Shown here: in pieces, positions 13,501 to 26,790 of the stretch
Layout of the letters: each line of letters begins with the position of its first letter
How positions within the stretch are numbered: position 1 is the first letter of the stretch
Assembly (NCBI GenBank): GCA_916610825.1
Contig: CAKAJK010000007.1
Span: 463,789-527,788 of the forward strand
Origin: Haliclystus octoradiatus
Lineage: Eukaryota; Cnidaria; Staurozoa; Stauromedusae; Haliclystidae
DNA length: 64,000 bases
Reading direction: 5' to 3'
Notes under the pieces: model-generated
Databases searched by the model: none
What the model was told of the DNA's origin: nothing
Seen by the model: the letters and a program-made list of their open reading frames with translations, nothing else
Program-made: the position numbers and the translations under genes

Positions 13501-16500
13501 TTAAAATTCGAAATTTCAAAACTGTACATTTTAAACTTTTGAGAACATTATTCTTGTTCAGAATTTTGCACTGATTCCAAATATACTATTTGTGAAATGA
13601 TTGCTCAACTATAACTCGAGTAATTAGTGTTTGAAGATTTCCCTTGTTTAAAGTTGAAAATTTGAAACTGTTAAATAGAAGTTTTGAATACAATATTCTT
13701 GTTCAGAATTTTTCACTGATTCCAAATATACTATTTGTGAAACGATTACGCCATTATAACTCGAGAAATTCTTGTTTTAGTTTGACATACAAAACTTTGT
13801 TAAAATTCGAAATTTCAAAACTGTACATTTTAAACTTTTGAGAACATTATTCTTGTTCAGAATTTTGCACTGATTCCAAATATACTATTTGTGAAATGAT
13901 TGCTCAACTATAACTCGAGTAATTAGTGTTTGAAGATTTCCCTTGTTTAAAGTTGAAAATTTGAAACTGTTAAATAGAAGTTTTGAATACAATATTCTTG
14001 TTCAGAATTTTTCACTGATTCCAAATATACTATTTGTGAAACGATTAAGCCATTATAACTCGGGAAATTCTTGTTTTAGTTTGACGTACAAAACTTTGTT
14101 AAAATTCGAAATTTCAAAACTGTACATTTTAAACTTTTGAGAACATTATTCTTGTTCAGAATTTTGCACTGATTCCAAATATACTATTTGTGAAATGATT
14201 GCTCAACTATAACTCGAGTAATTCGTGTTTGAAGATTTCCTTTGTTAAAAGTTGAAAATTTGAAACTGTTAAATAGAAGTTTTGAATACAATATTATTGT
14301 TCAGAATTTTTTACTGATTCCAAATATACTATTTGTGAAACGGTTACTCCATTATAACTCGAGAAATTCTTGTTTTAGTTTGACATACAAAACTTTGTTA
14401 AAATTCGAAATTTCAAAACTGTACATTTTAAACTTTTGAGAACTTTATTCTTGTTCAGAATTTTGCACTGATTCCAAATATACTATTTGTGAAATGACTG
14501 CTCAAGTATAACTCGAGTAATTGGTGTTTGAAGATTTCCTTTGTTTAAAGTTGAAAATTTGAAACTGTAAAATAGAAGTTTTGAATACAATATTCTTGTT
14601 CAGAATTTTTCACTGATTCCAAATATACTATTTGTGAAACGATTACGCCATTATAACTCGAGAAATTCTTGTTTTAGTTTGACATACAAAACTTTGTTAA
14701 AATTCGAAATTTCAAAACTGTACATTTTAAACTTTTCAGAACATTATTCTTGTTCAGAATTTTGCACTGATTCCAAATATACTATTTGTGAAATGACTGC
14801 TCAACTATAACTCGAGTAATTCGTGTTTGAAGATTTCCTTTGTTTGAAGTTGAAAATTTGAAACTGTTAAATAGAAGTTTTGAATACAATATTCTTGTTC
14901 AGAATTTTTCACTGATTCCAAATATACTATTTGTGAAACGATTACGCCATTATAACTCGAGAAATTCTTGTTTTAGTTTGACGTACAAAACTTTGTTAAA
15001 ATTCGAAATTTCAAAACTGTACATTTTAAACTTTTGAGAACATTATTCTTGTTCAGAATTTTGCACTGATTCCAAATATACTATTTGTGAAATGATTGCT
15101 CAACTATAACTCGAGTAATTCGTGTTTGAAGATTTCCTTTGTTTAAAGTTGAAAATTTGAAACTGTTAAATAGAAGTTTTGAATACAATATTCTTGTTCA
15201 GAATTTTTCACTGATTCCAAATATACTATTTGTGAAACGATTACGCCATTATAACTCGAGAAATTCTTGTTTTAGCTTGACATACAAAACTTTGTTAAAA
15301 TTCGAAATTTCAAAACTGTACATTTTAAACTTTTGAGAACATTATTCTTGTTCAGAATTTTGCACTGATTCCAAATATACTATTTGTGAAATGACTGCTC
15401 AAGTATAACTCGAGTAATTCGTGTTTGAAGATTTCCTTTGTTTAAAGTTGAAAATTTGAAACTGTAAAATAGAAGTTTTGAATACAATATTCTTGTTCAG
15501 AATTTTTCACTGATTCCAAATATACTATTTGTGAAACGATTACGCCATTATAACTCGAGAAATTCTTGTTTTAGTTTGACATACAAAACTTTGTTAAAAT
15601 TCGAAATTTCAAAACTGTACATTTTAAACTTTTGAGAACATTATTCTTGTTCAGAATTTTGCACTGATTCCAAATATACTATTTGTGAAATGACTGCTCA
15701 ACTATAACTCGAGTAATTCGTGTTTGAAGATTTCCTTTGTTTGAAGTTGAAAATTTGAAACTGTTAAATAGAAGTTTTGAATACAATATTCTTGTTCAGA
15801 ATTTTTCACTGATTCCAAATATACTATTTGTGAAACGATTACGCCATTATAACTCGAGAAATTCTTGTTTTAGTTTGACGTACAAAACTTTGTTAAAATT
15901 CGAAATTTCAAAACTGTACATTTTAAACTTTTGAGAACATTATTCTTGTTCAGAATTTTGCACTGATTCCAAATATACTATTTGTGAAATGATTGCTCAA
16001 CTATAACTCGAGTAATTCGTGTTTGAAGATTTCCTTTGTTTAAAGTTGAAAATTTGAAACTGTTAAATAGAAGTTTTGAATACAATATTCTTGTTCAGAA
16101 TTTTTCACTGATTCCAAATATACTATTTGTGAAACGATTACGCCATTATAACTCGAGAAATTCTTGTTTTAGTTTGACGTACAAAACTTTGTTAAAATTC
16201 GAAATTTCAAAACTGTACATTTTAAACTTTTGAGAACATTATTCTTGTTCAGAATTTTGCACTGATTCCAAATATACTATTTGTGAAATGATTGCTCAAC
16301 TATAACTCGAGTAATTAGTGTTTGAAGATTTCCCTTGTTTAAAGTTGAAAATTTGAAACTGTTAAATAGAAGTTTTGAATACAATATTCTTGTTCAGAAT
16401 TTTTCACTGATTCCAAATATACTATTTGTGAAACGATTACGCCATTATAACTCGAGAAATTCTTGTTTTAGTTTGACGTACAAAACTTTGTTAAAATTCG

Positions 16501-19500
16501 AAATTTCAAAACTGTACATTTTAAACTTTTGAGAACATTATTCTTGTTCAGAATTTTGCACTGATTCCAAATATACTATTTGTGAAATGATTGCTCAACT
16601 ATAACTCGAGTAATTAGTGTTTGAAGATTTCCCTTGTTTAAAGTTGAAAATTTGAAACTGTTAAATAGAAGTTTTGAATACAATATTCTTGTTCAGAATT
16701 TTTCACTGATTCCAAATATACTATTTGTGAAACGATTAAGCCATTATAACTCGGGAAATTCTTGTTTTAGTTTGACGTACAAAACTTTGTTAAAATTCGA
16801 AATTTCAAAACTGTACATTTGAAACTTTTGAGAACATTATTCTTGTTCAGAATTTTGCACTGATTCCAAATATACTATTTGTGAAATGATTGCTCAACTA
16901 TAACTCGAGTAATTCGTGTTTGAAGATTTCCTTTGTTAAAAGTTGAAAATTTGAAACTGTTAAATAGAAGTTTTGAATACAATATTATTGTTCAGAATTT
17001 TTTACTGATTCCAAATATACTATTTGTGAAACGGTTACTCCATTATAACTCGAGAAATTCTTGTTTTAGTTTGACATACAAAACTTTGTTAAAATTCGAA
17101 ATTTCAAAACTGTACATTTTAAACTTTTGAGAACTTTATTCTTGTTCAGAATTTTGCACTGATTCCAAATATACTATTTGTGAAATGACTGCTCAAGTAT
17201 AACTCGAGTAATTGGTGTTTGAAGATTTCCTTTGTTTAAAGTTGAAAATTTGAAACTGTAAAATAGAAGTTTTGAATACAATATTCTTGTTCAGAATTTT
17301 TCACTGATTCCAAATATACTATTTGTGAAACGATTACGCCATTATAACTCGAGAAATTCTTGTTTTAGTTTGACATACAAAACTTTGTTAAAATTCGAAA
17401 TTTCAAAACTGTACATTTTAAACTTTTCAGAACATTATTCTTGTTCAGAATTTTGCACTGATTCCAAATATACTATTTGTGAAATGACTGCTCAACTATA
17501 ACTCGAGTAATTCGTGTTTGAAGATTTCCTTTGTTTGAAGTTGAAAATTTGAAACTGTTAAATAGAAGTTTTGAATACAATATTCTTGTTCAGAATTTTT
17601 CACTGATTCCAAATATACTATTTGTGAAACGATTACGCCATTATAACTCGAGAAATTCTTGTTTTAGTTTGACGTACAAAACTTTGTTAAAATTCGAAAT
17701 TTCAAAACTGTACATTTTAAACTTTTGAGAACATTATTCTTGTTCAGAATTTTGCACTGATTCCAAATATACTATTTGTGAAATGATTGCTCAACTATAA
17801 CTCGAGTAATTCGTGTTTGAAGATTTCCTTTGTTTAAAGTTGAAAATTTGAAACTGTTAAATAGAAGTTTTGAATACAATATTCTTGTTCAGAATTTTTC
17901 ACTGATTCCAAATATACTATTTGTGAAACGATTACGCCATTATAACTCGAGAAATTCTTGTTTTAGCTTGACATACAAAACTTTGTTAAAATTCGAAATT
18001 TCAAAACTGTACATTTTAAACTTTTGAGAACATTATTCTTGTTCAGAATTTTGCACTGATTCCAAATATACTATTTGTGAAATGACTGCTCAAGTATAAC
18101 TCGAGTAATTCGTGTTTGAAGATTTCCTTTGTTTAAAGTTGAAAATTTGAAACTGTAAAATAGAAGTTTTGAATACAATATTCTTGTTCAGAATTTTTCA
18201 CTGATTCCAAATATACTATTTGTGAAACGATTACGCCATTATAACTCGAGAAATTCTTGTTTTAGTTTGACATACAAAACTTTGTTAAAATTCGAAATTT
18301 CAAAACTGTACATTTTAAACTTTTGAGAACATTATTCTTGTTCAGAATTTTGCACTGATTCCAAATATACTATTTGTGAAATGACTGCTCAACTATAACT
18401 CGAGTAATTCGTGTTTGAAGATTTCCTTTGTTTGAAGTTGAAAATTTGAAACTGTTAAATAGAAGTTTTGAATACAATATTCTTGTTCAGAATTTTTCAC
18501 TGATTCCAAATATACTATTTGTGAAACGATTACGCCATTATAACTCGAGAAATTCTTGTTTTAGTTTGACGTACAAAACTTTGTTAAAATTCGAAATTTC
18601 AAAACTGTACATTTTAAACTTTTGAGAACATTATTCTTGTTCAGAATTTTGCACTGATTCCAAATATACTATTTGTGAAATGATTGCTCAACTATAACTC
18701 GAGTAATTCGTGTTTGAAGATTTCCTTTGTTTAAAGTTGAAAATTTGAAACTGTTAAATAGAAGTTTTGAATACAATATTCTTGTTCAGAATTTTTCACT
18801 GATTCCAAATATACTATTTGTGAAACGATTACGCCATTATAACTCGAGAAATTCTTGTTTTAGTTTGACATACAAAACTTTGTTAAAATTCGAAATTTCA
18901 AAACTGTACATTTTAAACTTTTGAGAACATTATTCTTGTTCAGAATTTTGCACTGATTCCAAATATACTATTTGTGAAATGACTGCTCAACTATAACTCG
19001 AGTAATTCGTGTTTGAAGATTTCCTTTGTTTGAAGTTGAAAATTTGAAACTGTTAAATAGAAGTTTTGAATACAATATTCTTGTTCAGAATTTTTCACTG
19101 ATTCCAAATATACTATTTGTGAAACGATTACGCCATTATAACTCGAGAAATTCTTGTTTTAGTTTGACGTACAAAACTTTGTTAAAATTCGAAATTTCAA
19201 AACTGTACATTTTAAACTTTTGAGAACATTATTCTTGTTCAGAATTTTGCACTGATTCCAAATATACTATTTGTGAAATGATTGCTCAACTATAACTCGA
19301 GTAATTCGTGTTTGAAGATTTCCTTTGTTTAAAGTTGAAAATTTGAAACTGTTAAATAGAAGTTTTGAATACAATATTCTTGTTCAGAATTTTTCACTGA
19401 TTCCAAATATACTATTTGTGAAACGATTACGCCATTATAACTCGAGAAATTCTTGTTTTAGTTTGACGTACAAAACTTTGTTAAAATTCGAAATTTCAAA

Positions 19501-21099
19501 ACTGTACATTTTAAACTTTTGAGAACATTATTCTTGTTCAGAATTTTGCACTGATTCCAAATATACTATTTGTGAAATGATTGCTCAACTATAACTCGAG
19601 TAATTAGTGTTTGAAGATTTCCCTTGTTTAAAGTTGAAAATTTGAAACTGTTAAATAGAAGTTTTGAATACAATATTCTTGTTCAGAATTTTTCACTGAT
19701 TCCAAATATACTATTTGTGAAACGATTACGACATTATAACTCGAGAAATTCTTGTTTTAGTTTGACGTACAAAACTTTGTTAAAATTCGAAATTTCAAAA
19801 CTGTACATTTTAAACTTTTGAGAACATTATTCTTGTTCAGAATTTTGCACTGATTCCAAATATACTATTTGTGAAATGATTGCTCAACTATAACTCGAGT
19901 AATTAGTGTTTGAAGATTTCCCTTGTTTAAAGTTGAAAATTTGAAACTGTTAAATAGAAGTTTTGAATACAATATTCTTGTTCAGAATTTTTCACTGATT
20001 CCAAATATACTATTTGTGAAACGATTAAGCCATTATAACTAGGGAAATTCTTGTTTTAGTTTGACGTACAAAACTTTGTTAAAATTCGAAATTTCAAAAC
20101 TGTACATTTTTAACTTTTGAGAACATTATTCTTGTTCAAAATTTTGCACTGATTCCAAATATACTATTTGTGAAATGATTGCTCAGCTATAACTCGAGTA
20201 ATTCGTGTTTGAAGATTTCCTTTGTTTAAAGTTGAAAATTTGAAACTGTTAAATAGAGGTTTTGAATACAATATTCTTGTTCAGAATTTTTCACTGATTC
20301 CAAATATACTATTTGTGAAACGATTACGCCATTATAACTCGAGAAATTCTTGTTTTAGTTTGACATACAAAACTTTGTTAAAATTCGAAATTTCAAAACT
20401 GTACATTTTAAACTTTTGAGAACATTATTCTTGTTCAGAATTTTGCACTGATTCCAAATATACTATTTGTGAAATGATTGATCAACTATAACTCGAGTAA
20501 TTCGTGTTTGAAGATTTCCCTTGTTTAAAGTTGAAAATTTGAAACTGTTAAATAGAAGTTTTGAATACAATATTCTTGTTCAGAATTTTTCACTGATTCC
20601 AAATATACTATTTGTGAAACGATTAAGCCATTATAACTCGGGAAATTCTTGTTTTAGTTTGACGTACAAAACTTTGTTAAAATTCGAAATTTAAAAACTG
20701 TGCATTTTAAACTTTTGAGAACATTATTCTTGTTCAAAATATTGCACTGATTCCAAATATACTATTTGTGAAATGATTGCTCAACTATAACTCGAGTAAT
20801 TCGTGTTTGAAGATTTCCCTTGTTTAAAGTTGAAAATTTGAAACTGTTAAATAGAAGTTTTGAATACAATATTCTTGTTCAGAATTTTTCACTGATTCCA
20901 AATATACTATTTGTGAAACGATTAAGCCATTATAACTCGGGAAATTCTTGTTTTAGTTTGACGTACAAAACTTTGTTAAAATTCGAAATTTCAAAACTGT
21001 ACATTTTTAACTTTTGAGAACATTATTCTTGTTCAAAATTTTGCACTGATTCCAAATATACTATTTGTGAAATGATTGCTCAGCTATAACTCGAGTAAT

Positions 21100-21112
21100 T
21101 CGTGTTTAAGAT
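21100..21112. other. 1-bp deletion in a monomer
   Basis: This monomer reads CGTGTTTAAG where all others read CGTGTTTGAAG, so it is 298 bp long. It is the only single-base length change noticed in the array. Confidence 0.8.
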
Positions 21113-21715
21113 TTCCTTTGTTTAAAGTTGAAAATTTGAAACTGTTAAATAGAAGTTTTGAATACAATATTCTTGTTCAGAATTTTTCACTGATTCCAAA
21201 TATACTATTTGTGAAACGATTAAGCCATTATAACTCGGGAAATTCTTGTTTTAGTTTGACGTACAAAACTTTGTTAAAATTCGAAATTTCAAAACTGTAC
21301 ATTTTTAACTTTTGAGAACATTATTCTTGTTCAAAATTTTGCACTGATTCCAAATATACTATTTGTGAAATGATTGCTCAGCTATAACTCGAGTAATTCG
21401 TGTTTGAAGATTTCCTTTGTTTAAAGTTGAAAATTTGAAACTGTTAAATAGAGGTTTTGAATACAATATTCTTGTTCAGAATTTTTCACTGATTCCAAAT
21501 ATACTATTTGTGAAACGATTAAGAAATTAAAACTCGGGAAATTCTTGTTTTAGTTTGACGTACAAAACTTTGTTAAAATTCGAAATTTCAAAACTGTACA
21601 TTTTTAACTTTTGAGAACATTATTCTTGTTCAGAATTTTGCACTGATTCCAAATATACTATTTGTGAAATGATTGCTCAATTATAACTCGAGTAATTCGT
21701 GTTTGAAGATTTCCT

Positions 21716-22911
21716 TTGTTTAAAGTTGAAAATTTGAAACTGTTAAATAGAAGTTTTGAATACAATATTCTTGTTCAGAATTTTTCACTGATTCCAAATA
21801 TACTATTTGTGAAACGATTACGCCATTATAACTCGAGAAATTCTTGTTTTAGTTTGACGTACAAAACTTTGTTAAAATTCGAAATTTCAAAACTGTACAT
21901 TTTAAACTTTTGAGAACATTATTCTTGTTCAGAATTTTGCACTGATTCCAAATATACTATTTGTGAAATGATTGATCAACTATAACTCGAGTAATTCGTG
22001 TTTGAAGATTTCCCTTGTTTAAAGTTGAAAATTTGAAACTGTTAAATAGAAGTTTTGAATACAATATTCTTGTTCAGAATTTTTCACTGATTCCAAATAT
22101 ACTATTTGTGAAACGATTAAGCCATTATAACTCGGGAAATTCTTGTTTTAGTTTGACGTACAAAACTTTGTTAAAATTCGAAATTTAAAAACTGTGCATT
22201 TTAAACTTTTGAGAACATTATTCTTGTTCAAAATATTGCACTGATTCCAAATATACTATTTGTGAAATGATTGCTCAACTATAACTCGAGTAATTCGTGT
22301 TTGAAGATTTCCTTTGTTTAAAGTTGAAAATTTGAAACTGTTAAATAGAAGTTTTGAATACAATATTCTTGTTCAGAATTTTTCACTGATTCCAAATATA
22401 CTATTTGTGAAACGATTACGCCATTATAACTCGAGAAATTCTTGTTTTAGTTTGACGTACAAAACTTTGTTAAAATTCGAAATTTCAAAACTGTACATTT
22501 TAAACTTTTGAGAACATTATTCTTGTTCAGAATTTTGCACTGATTCCAAATATACTATTTGTGAAATGATTGATCAACTATAACTCGAGTAATTCGTGTT
22601 TGAAGATTTCCCTTGTTTAAAGTTGAAAATTTGAAACTGTTAAATAGAAGTTTTGAATACAATATTCTTGTTCAGAATTTTTCACTGATTCCAAATATAC
22701 TATTTGTGAAACGATTAAGCCATTATAACTCGGGAAATTCTTGTTTTAGTTTGACGTACAAAACTTTGTTAAAATTCGAAATTTAAAAACTGTGCATTTT
22801 AAACTTTTGAGAACATTATTCTTGTTCAAAATATTGCACTGATTCCAAATATACTATTTGTGAAATGATTGCTCAACTATAACTCGAGTAATTAGTGTTT
22901 GAAGATTTCCC
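21716..22911. repeat. 598-bp dimeric higher-order repeat (2 copies)
   Basis: Two consecutive dimers, 21716-22313 and 22314-22911, share the rare GATTGATCAAC, TTTAAAAACTGTGCA and TTCAAAATATTGC variants in the same order. A related single dimer lies at about 20222-20819. Confidence 0.75.
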
Positions 22912-24107
22912 TTGTTTAAAGTTGAAAATTTGAAACTGTTAAATAGAAGTTTTGAATACAATATTCTTGTTCAGAATTTTTCACTGATTCCAAATATACT
23001 ATTTGTGAAACGATTAAGCCATTATAACTCGGGAAATTCTTGTTTTAGTTTGACGTACAAAACTTTGTTAAAATTCGAAATTTCAAATCTGTACATTTTT
23101 AACTTTTGAGAACATTATTCTTGTTCAAAATTTTGCACTGATTCCAAATATACTATTTGTGAAATGATTGCTCAGCTATAACTCGAGTAATTCGTGTTTG
23201 AAGATTTCCTTTGTTTAAAGTTGAAAATTTGAAACTGTTAAATAGAGGTTTTGAATACAATATTCTTGTTCAGAATTTTTCACTGATTCCAAATATACTA
23301 TTTGTGAAACGATTACGCCATTATAACTCGAGAAATTCTTGTTTTAGTTTGAGTTACAAAACTTTGTTAAAATTCGAAATTTCAAAACTGTACATTTTAA
23401 ACTTTTGAGAACATTATTCTTGTTCAGAATTTTGCACTGATTCCAAATATACTATTTGTGAAATGATTGATCAACTATAACTCGAGTAATTCGTGTTTGA
23501 AGATTTCCCTTGTTTAAAGTTGAAAATTTGAAACTGTTAAATAGAAGTTTTGAATACAATATTCTTGTTCAGAATTTTTCACTGATTCCAAATATACTAT
23601 TTGTGAAACGATTAAGCCATTATAACTCGGGAAATTCTTGTTTTAGTTTGACGTACAAAACTTTGTTAAAATTCGAAATTTCAAAACTGTACATTTTTAA
23701 CTTTTGAGAACATTATTCTTGTTCAAAATTTTGCACTGATTCCAAATATACTATTTGTGAAATGATTGCTCAGCTATAACTCGAGTAATTCGTGTTTGAA
23801 GATTTCCTTTGTTTAAAGTTGAAAATTTGAAACTGTTAAATAGAAGTTTTGAATACAATATTCTTGTTCAGAATTTTTCACTGATTCCAAATATACTATT
23901 TGTGAAACGATTAAGCCATTATAACTCGGGAAATTCTTGTTTTAGTTTGACGTACAAAACTTTGTTAAAATTCGAAATTTCAAAACTGTACATTTTTAAC
24001 TTTTGAGAACATTATTCTTGTTCAAAATTTTGCACTGATTCCAAATATACTATTTGTGAAATGATTGCTCAGCTATAACTCGAGTAATTCGTGTTTGAAG
24101 ATTTCCT

Positions 24108-26790
24108 TTGTTTAAAGTTGAAAATTTGAAACTGTTAAATAGAGGTTTTGAATACAATATTCTTGTTCAGAATTTTTCACTGATTCCAAATATACTATTT
24201 GTGAAACGATTAAGCCATTATAACTCGGGAAATTCTTGTTTTAGTTTGACGTACAAAACTTTGTTAAAATTCGAAATTTCAAAACTGTACATTTTTAACT
24301 TTTGAGAACATTATTCTTGTTCAGAATTTTGCACTGATTCCAAATATACTATTTGTGAAATGATTGCTCAACTATAACTCGAGTAATTCGTGTTTGAAGA
24401 TTTCCTTTGTTTAAAGTTGAAAATTTTAAACTGTTAAATAGAAGTTTTGAATACAATATTATTGTTCAGAATTTTTTACTGATTCCAAATATACTATTTG
24501 TGAAACGGTTACGCCATTATAACTCGAGCAATTCTTGTTTTAGTTTGACATACAAAACTTTGTTAAAATTCGAAATTTCAAAACTGTACATTTTAAACTT
24601 TTGAGAACATTATTCTTGTTCAGAATTTTGCACTGATTCCAAATATACTATTTGTGAAATGATTGCTCAACTATAACTCGAGTAATTAGTGTTTGAAGAT
24701 TTCCCTTGTTTAAAGTTGAAAATTTGAAACTGTTAAATAGAAGTTTTGAATACAATATTCTTGTTCAGAATTTTTCACTGATTCCAAATATACTATTTGT
24801 GAAACGATTAAGCCATTATAACTCGGGAAATTCTTGTTTTAGTTTGACGTACAAAACTTTGTTAAAATTCGAAATTTCAAAACTGTACATTTTTAACTTT
24901 TGAGAACATTATTCTTGTTCAAAATTTTGCACTGATTCCAAATATACTATTTGTGAAATGATTGCTCAGCTATAACTCGAGTAATTCGTGTTTGAAGATT
25001 TCCTTTGTTTAAAGTTGAAAATTTGAAACTGTTAAATAGAGGTTTTGAATACAATATTCTTGTTCAGAATTTTTCACTGATTCCAAATATACTATTTGTG
25101 AAACGATTAAGCCATTATAACTCGGGAAATTCTTGTTTTAGTTTGACGTACAAAACTTTGTTAAAATTCGAAATTTCAAAACTGTACATTTTTAACTTTT
25201 GAGAACATTATTCTTGTTCAAAATTTTGCACTGATTCCAAATATACTATTTGTGAAATGATTGCTCAGCTATAACTCGAGTAATTCGTGTTTGAAGATTT
25301 CCTTTGTTTAAAGTTGAAAATTTGAAACTGTTAAATAGAAGTTTTGAATACAATATTCTTGTTCAGAATTTTTCACTGATTCCAAATATACTATTTGTGA
25401 AACGATTAAGCCATTATAACTCGGGAAATTCTTGTTTTAGTTTGACGTACAAAACTTTGTTAAAATTCGAAATTTCAAAACTGTACATTTTTAACTTTTG
25501 AGAACATTATTCTTGTTCAAAATTTTGCACTGATTCCAAATATACTATTTGTGAAATGATTGCTCAGCTATAACTCGAGTAATTCGTGTTTGAAGATTTC
25601 CTTTGTTTAAAGTTGAAAATTTGAAACTGTTAAATAGAGGTTTTGAATACAATATTCTTGTTCAGAATTTTTCACTGATTCCAAATATACTATTTGTGAA
25701 ACGATTAAGCCATTATAACTCGGGAAATTCTTGTTTTAGTTTGACGTACAAAACTTTGTTAAAATTCGAAATTTCAAAACTGTACATTTTTAACTTTTGA
25801 GAACATTATTCTTGTTCAGAATTTTGCACTGATTCCAAATATACTATTTGTGAAATGATTGCTCAACTATAACTCGAGTAATTCGTGTTTGAAGATTTCC
25901 TTTGTTTAAAGTTGAAAATTTTAAACTGTTAAATAGAAGTTTTGAATACAATATTATTGTTCAGAATTTTTTACTGATTCCAAATATACTATTTGTGAAA
26001 CGGTTACGCCATTATAACTCGAGCAATTCTTGTTTTAGTTTGACATACAAAACTTTGTTAAAATTCGAAATTTCAAAACTGTACATTTTAAACTTTTGAG
26101 AACATTATTCTTGTTCAGAATTTTGCACTGATTCCAAATATACTATTTGTGAAATGATTGCTCAACTATAACTCGAGTAATTAGTGTTTGAAGATTTCCC
26201 TTGTTTAAAGTTGAAAATTTGAAACTGTTAAATAGAAGTTTTGAATACAATATTCTTGTTCAGAATTTTTCACTGATTCCAAATATACTATTTGTGAAAC
26301 GATTAAGCCATTATAACTCGGGAAATTCTTGTTTTAGTTTGACGTACAAAACTTTGTTAAAATTCGAAATTTCAAAACTGTACATTTTTAACTTTTGAGA
26401 ACATTATTCTTGTTCAAAATTTTGCACTGATTCCAAATATACTATTTGTGAAATGATTGCTCAGCTATAACTCGAGTAATTCGTGTTTGAAGATTTCCTT
26501 TGTTTAAAGTTGAAAATTTGAAACTGTTAAATAGAGGTTTTGAATACAATATTCTTGTTCAGAATTTTTCACTGATTCCAAATATACTATTTGTGAAACG
26601 ATTAAGCCATTATAACTCGGGAAATTCTTGTTTTAGTTTGACGTACAAAACTTTGTTAAAATTCGAAATTTCAAAACTGTACATTTTTAACTTTTGAGAA
26701 CATTATTCTTGTTCAAAATTTTGCACTGATTCCAAATATACTATTTGTGAAATGATTGCTCAGCTATAACTCGAGTAATTCGTGTTTGAA
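24108..26790. repeat. 1495-bp pentameric higher-order repeat (~1.8 copies)
   Basis: Five-monomer units begin at 24108 and 25603. They share the GAAAATTTTAAACTG variant (24421 and 25916) and the CTCGAGCAATTC variant at a 1495-bp spacing. The second copy diverges in its fifth monomer. Confidence 0.75.

Larger units (their letters stand above)
7963..19990. repeat. Tandem ~6-kb macro-repeat (20/21 monomers)
   Basis: Copy 1 is about 7963-13942 and copy 2 about 13943-19990. Subtype order and rare variants align at an offset of 5980 bp (20 x 299) up to about 10.95 kb and at 6279 bp (21 x 299) after it. Shared marks include CATTTGAAACTTTTG near 10836 and 16816, GAGAACTTTATT near 8458 and 14438, and ACTTTTCAGAAC near 8756 and 14736. 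Copy 1 has lost exactly one monomer: its unit around 10953-11222 begins like the copy 2 unit at 16933 and ends like the copy 2 unit at 17232. This is a clean unequal-crossover product. Confidence 0.8.
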
